Made by a program: the position numbers and the translations under genes | Part shown: positions 60,524-64,000 of the stretch, piece after piece | How the letters are laid out: each line of letters starts with the position of its first letter | Position numbering within the stretch: the stretch's first letter is position 1 | DNA from: Gordonia sp. PDNC005 | GTDB lineage: Bacteria > Actinomycetota > Actinomycetes > Mycobacteriales > Mycobacteriaceae | DNA length: 64,000 bases | Assembly (NCBI RefSeq): GCF_016919385.1 | Contig: NZ_CP070351.1 | Location: 868,001 to 932,000, forward strand | Direction: 5' to 3' | The notes under the pieces: model-generated | What the model was told of the DNA's origin: nothing | Database searches by the model: none | The model's input: the letters and a program-made list of their open reading frames with translations, nothing else

Positions 60524-61012
60524 TCAGTCGTCGTCGAGAGGCGCGGCGGGGCCGGGGCCCACGTTGCGTGCTTCGTGCAGGCGGAGGCGTTGGACGTAGT
60601 CGGCGGGTGCGCCCGCGACTTCGGCGGCGTCGGCCATCACACCGAGGTAGCGTGCCGACGGGAGCCCGCCTTCGTAGCCGTCGATCACGTACAGCCACGC
60701 GAGGACCGGTCCGTCGGCGGTGTCGACGCGCGCCCGGATCTTGCGGTGGACACCGAGTTCAGTGCCCTCCCACTGGTCGAGATTCTTCTCGTCCTCATCC
60801 GGGACGTCGTACAGCACCACGAACACTCGAGCGTCCGGGTCGTCGCGGTCTTCGGTGACCGTTGCGAGGGACCCCTCCCAGCCGATGTCGTCGCCCGCGA
60901 ACGTCAGTCGCCAGCCGCACAACCAGCCGGTCGACGACATCGGCGAGTGGGGAGCTCGCTGCAGCATCTGCGCAGGATCCATGTTCGAGGCGTACGCGGC
61001 GTAGATGGGCAC
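60524..61012 (-). CDS. Gamma-glutamylcyclotransferase family protein
   Basis: The 162-residue protein has the fold's YAAYASNMDPAQML start, GWRLTFAG, VFVVLYDVPDEDEKNLDQWEG (with the catalytic Glu) and YVIDGYEGGLPSARYL. It matches the M. tuberculosis Rv3304 position. Substrate may be gamma-glutamyl peptides. Confidence 0.88.
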   Translation of the reverse strand: MPIYAAYASNMDPAQMLQRAPHSPMSSTGWLCGWRLTFAGDDIGWEGSLATVTEDRDDPDARVFVVLYDVPDEDEKNLDQWEGTELGVHRKIRARVDTADGPVLAWLYVIDGYEGGLPSARYLGVMADAAEVAGAPADYVQRLRLHEARNVGPGPAAPLDDD

Positions 61013-61107
61013 GCGGCCAGCCTATTCGCTTCCGCGATGCGGCGGAACCGCGACCCGGCTAAGTTTGAGTAGTCATTCCGTCCCACTTCGTACAGGAGCG
61101 TGCCACT

Positions 61108-62511
61108 GTGTCCAGAATCGTCATCATCGGTGGAGGCCCGGCCGGGTACGAGGCGGCATTGGCCGGCGCAGCGTACGGCGCCGACATCACGATGATCGAT
61201 TCCGACGGCCCCGGCGGTGCGTGTGTTCTGTGGGACTGCGTCCCGTCCAAGACGTTCATCGCGTCGACCGGCATCCGAACCGATGTCCGCCGCGCACAGG
61301 ACCTCGGTGTCCGCGTGCAGGTGGACTCCTCACAGATCGACCTGCCGCGCATTCACCAGCGAGTGAAGGACCTCGCGTTCGCACAGTCGGCCGACATCCG
61401 TGCGCGCCTCACCTCCGAGGGCGTCAAGATCGTGTCGGGGCGTGCACGACTTGCGGACACCAAGCCGGGCATCGGTGCGCACACCGTCGTCGCGACCCTC
61501 AAAGACGGCACGGAGCAGGAGTTCGAGGGTGACGTTGTCCTCATCTCAACCGGCGCATCACCGCGTGTGCTCCCGACGGCCGTGCCCGACGGCGAGCGGA
61601 TCCTCAACTGGCGGCAGCTGTACGACCTGACTGAACTGCCCGAACACCTGATCATCGTGGGATCGGGTGTGACCGGAGCCGAGTTCGCGCACGCCTACAC
61701 CGAGCTCGGGGTCAAGGTGACCCTCGTGTCGAGCCGCGACCGTGTGCTCCCGCACGAGGACGAGGACGCTGCGCTCGTCCTGGAGGACGCCTTCTCCGAG
61801 CGTGGCGTCACGCTCATCAAGCACGCCCGTGCCGACGAGGTGACCCGAGACGAGACCACGGCGACCGTTCACCTGGCAGACGGCAAGACCGTGGTCGGAA
61901 CACACGTCCTGATGACCGTCGGCTCGGTGCCGAACACCGAGGGCCTCGGGCTCGACGATGCGGGCGTCGCTGTGGACCGTGGTGGCTACATCACCGTCGA
62001 CCGGGTGTCGCGGACGTCGGTCCCCGGAATCTACGCGGCGGGCGACTGCACGGGTCTGCTGCCGCTCGCATCCGTCGCCGCCATGCAGGGTCGCATCGCG
62101 ATGTACCACTCGCTCGGCGAGGGCGTGAGCCCATTGCGCCTCAAGACCGTCGCGTCCGCGATCTTCACGCGTCCCGAGATCGCGAATGTCGGTGTCTCGC
62201 AGAAGGCGATCGACGCGGGTGAGTACCCGGCCCGCACCGTGATGCTGCCGCTCAAGACCAACCCTCGCGCCAAGATGTCCGGGCTGCGTCGTGGCTTCAT
62301 CAAGATCTTCTGCCGTCCCGCGACCGGTGTGGTGATCGGCGGCGTCGTCGTCGCGCCGAACGCCTCCGAACTGATCCTGCCGATCGCCCTGGCAGTGGAG
62401 AACAAACTGCAGGTGTCCGAGGTCGCGAGCACGTTCTCGGTGTACCCGTCGCTGTCGGGTTCTGTCGCCGAGGCGGCGCGTCAGTTGGTTCGGCACGACG
62501 ACCTCGACTGA
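61108..62511 (+). CDS. lpdA: NAD(P)H-quinone reductase LpdA
   Basis: The 467-residue flavoprotein has the FAD-binding IIGGGPAGYEAALAG, NAD-binding IVGSGVTGAEFAHAY and YAAGDCTGLLPLASVA motifs. It resembles Rv3303c. The redox position reads GGACVLWDCVPSK, keeping both cysteines of a C-x4-C pair. The C-terminal catalytic His of dihydrolipoamide dehydrogenases is replaced in the segment TFSVYPSLSGS (Tyr). A quinone reductase role rather than lipoamide is therefore likely. Confidence 0.88.
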   Translation: MSRIVIIGGGPAGYEAALAGAAYGADITMIDSDGPGGACVLWDCVPSKTFIASTGIRTDVRRAQDLGVRVQVDSSQIDLPRIHQRVKDLAFAQSADIRARLTSEGVKIVSGRARLADTKPGIGAHTVVATLKDGTEQEFEGDVVLISTGASPRVLPTAVPDGERILNWRQLYDLTELPEHLIIVGSGVTGAEFAHAYTELGVKVTLVSSRDRVLPHEDEDAALVLEDAFSERGVTLIKHARADEVTRDETTATVHLADGKTVVGTHVLMTVGSVPNTEGLGLDDAGVAVDRGGYITVDRVSRTSVPGIYAAGDCTGLLPLASVAAMQGRIAMYHSLGEGVSPLRLKTVASAIFTRPEIANVGVSQKAIDAGEYPARTVMLPLKTNPRAKMSGLRRGFIKIFCRPATGVVIGGVVVAPNASELILPIALAVENKLQVSEVASTFSVYPSLSGSVAEAARQLVRHDDLD

Positions 62512-62565
62512 CGTCCGGCCGCCGGAAGTTGGACCCAGAGCCCTTATTCTAATAATCTTTGGAAT

Positions 62566-63966
62566 ATGGGTTCTTGGGGTGAGTTGATGGGCCGCGAACA
62601 TCGCGCGCCGGTGATCGTGATGGCCGGTGGCGTGGCGTTGTACGCGATCAACGTGTACTTGACGACGAGTCTGCTGCCGAATGCGATCGCCGACATCGGC
62701 GGTGAAGAGCTGTACTCGTGGACGATGACGGTGTTCCTCGTGGCGTCCGTCATCTCGTCAATGCTTGTCAGTCGACTACTTGCGCAGTTCGGAGCGCGAT
62801 GGTCGTACTCCACCGGATTCGTCGCCTTCGCCGTCGGCACGGCCATCGCGGGCGGCGCTCCCACGATGGTCGTCATGCTCATCGGCCGCGGCCTGCAGGG
62901 ACTCGCGGCCGGCCTCCTCGCGGGACTCGGATTCGCCGTGGTCCGAACGGTTCTGCCGCCGAATCTCTGGCAACGTGCGATCGCCCTGATGTCGGCGATG
63001 TGGGGCGTCGGCAATGTCGTCGGTCCGATCGTCGGCGGGTTCTTCGCTCAGATCGGTCTTTGGCGCGGAGCGTTCGGTCTCCTCGTGGTGATCGCCCTCG
63101 GTCTGGTCGCCCTCACGTTCCGTGCGCTGCCGTCGGGCGCGGGGGCGGGCGTGTCGTCCGATCCTGTGCCGTGGATCTCGCTCGCACTGTTGACCTCGAC
63201 CGCTGCTGCAGTCAGCATCGCGTCGATCGTGGATGGCGCGGTGACCGTCGCACTTCTCGGCGTCGCGGCGATCGCGGCGGCCGCGTTCATCCTGTACGAG
63301 CGCGGCGCCACCAGTCGAGTGCTGCCCGAGATGACATACCGGGGACGCTCGCCGCTGCGCTGGATTTATCTCGCCATTGTGGTGCTCGCCGCCGTGTCGA
63401 CCGTGGAGACATTCATTCCGCTGTTCGGTCAGCGTATCGGCGGCCTGTCTCCTCTCGCGGCGGGGTTCCTCGGCGCGGCCATCTCGTGGGGCTGGACCAT
63501 CGCATCCATCTGGAGCAGTGGCGCCGAGACCGATCGGATGCGGCGCGCCGTGCGAGTGGCTGGGCCGATCGTCCTCGGTGTCGGCCTGCTGGCGTACGGG
63601 TTGCTGCAGGTGGCGGATCCGGCCGGCTGGGTGGTTGTCGGGTGGTACGTCACGCTGTTGTTCGCGGGGTGTGGCATCGGCATGGCCATGGCTCACTGGT
63701 TCACCGCCGGTATGCGTGTGAGCACCGACGACGCCGAGGCCGCACAGGCTTCTGCCGGACTCAACACGAGCCAGCTCATCGCCAACGCTTTCGGGTCGGC
63801 GCTCGCGGGTGTGCTCGTCTCTCTCGGCGGACCCGACATTGTCGACTCGGCGCGCCTGCTGAGCTTCGGCTTCGCCGTTCTCGCACTGCTCGGCGTCGTA
63901 GTCGCGTTCGCCGAGTTCTCCGCCGCGAGAGCGTGGCGACGCGAAACGGCGGAGGTGTCGTCATGA
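62566..63966 (+). CDS. MFS transporter
   Basis: The 466-residue protein has about 12-14 membrane segments, starting VIVMAGGVALYAINVYLTTS, with a loop 2-3 carrying LLAQFGARWSYS and GRGLQGLAAGLLAG after it. ATG 62566 follows TTGGAC and an AT-rich stretch with TATTC/GGAATA around it. The stop overlaps the next gene (ATGA). Drug or metabolite efflux is likely. Confidence 0.83.
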   Translation: MGSWGELMGREHRAPVIVMAGGVALYAINVYLTTSLLPNAIADIGGEELYSWTMTVFLVASVISSMLVSRLLAQFGARWSYSTGFVAFAVGTAIAGGAPTMVVMLIGRGLQGLAAGLLAGLGFAVVRTVLPPNLWQRAIALMSAMWGVGNVVGPIVGGFFAQIGLWRGAFGLLVVIALGLVALTFRALPSGAGAGVSSDPVPWISLALLTSTAAAVSIASIVDGAVTVALLGVAAIAAAAFILYERGATSRVLPEMTYRGRSPLRWIYLAIVVLAAVSTVETFIPLFGQRIGGLSPLAAGFLGAAISWGWTIASIWSSGAETDRMRRAVRVAGPIVLGVGLLAYGLLQVADPAGWVVVGWYVTLLFAGCGIGMAMAHWFTAGMRVSTDDAEAAQASAGLNTSQLIANAFGSALAGVLVSLGGPDIVDSARLLSFGFAVLALLGVVVAFAEFSAARAWRRETAEVSS

Positions 63967-64000
63967 GTGGCGACGACGAGATCTACATTCAGCTGTCCCG
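63963..64000 (+). CDS. N-terminal fragment of the next gene (runs off the right edge)
   Basis: An ATG overlapping the transporter stop opens MSGDDEIYIQLS before the window ends. The overlap and continuing frame support a real coupled gene, but nothing further can be said about it. Confidence 0.6.
   Translation, partial: MSGDDEIYIQLS

Overview
The window is GC-rich chromosomal DNA of a mycolic-acid actinobacterium (order Mycobacteriales). Gordonia or a close relative fits best. The evidence is the gene content and order: an imuA'-imuB-dnaE2 SOS mutasome, and a long block (sdhBADC, cdd, deoA, add, upp, pmmB, punA, M20 amidohydrolase, gamma-glutamylcyclotransferase, lpdA) that follows the Rv3303c-Rv3319 neighbourhood of Mycobacterium tuberculosis. 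A SAM-IV riboswitch, leaderless starts and many 1- or 4-base start/stop overlaps agree. Genus is an inference; no rRNA is present.

Region 1 (1-12,173) is ordinary chromosome: the LexA-controlled mutasome, an AcrA1-like two-domain reductase, nagB, and a citrate synthase gene facing a citrate-synthase-like protein that carries its own DNA-binding domain. Region 2 (12,181-13,656) is a retron. A compact structured RNA is bounded by a 19-pair a1/a2 stem, and a retron-type reverse transcriptase gene follows it directly.

Region 3 (about 14,130 to about 26,150) is a 12-kb integrated element inserted at the 5' end of trmL. It encodes a large serine integrase, a primase-polymerase-like replication protein with winged-helix partners, a 14-unit 10-bp repeat array, a promoter overlapped by a LexA box and two palindromes, two stretches of structured RNA, many small proteins, a P27-like small terminase but no large terminase, capsid or tail genes, an AT-rich two-gene cargo operon, and a lipoprotein. 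I read it as an SOS-responsive phage satellite. Its integrase-proximal end carries a 41-residue protein that has a close relative encoded just outside the right end.

Region 4 (26,372-64,000) is chromosome again: folD; the SAM-IV-controlled metY-metX operon; a secreted PE-PPE-like esterase; transporters; exonuclease III; trpS and a YihY-type membrane protein between two paralogous secreted proteins; a D,D-carboxypeptidase; succinate dehydrogenase; nucleoside salvage; and a SigK-RskA-DipZ-lipoprotein cluster in which three promoters share the same ECF-type -35/-10 pattern. It ends with an ESX-like/NlpC-P60 pair, more salvage genes and an LpdA-type flavoenzyme.

The two systems most worth study are the retron and the satellite-like element. 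The satellite appears to answer to the same LexA signal as the host mutasome genes.
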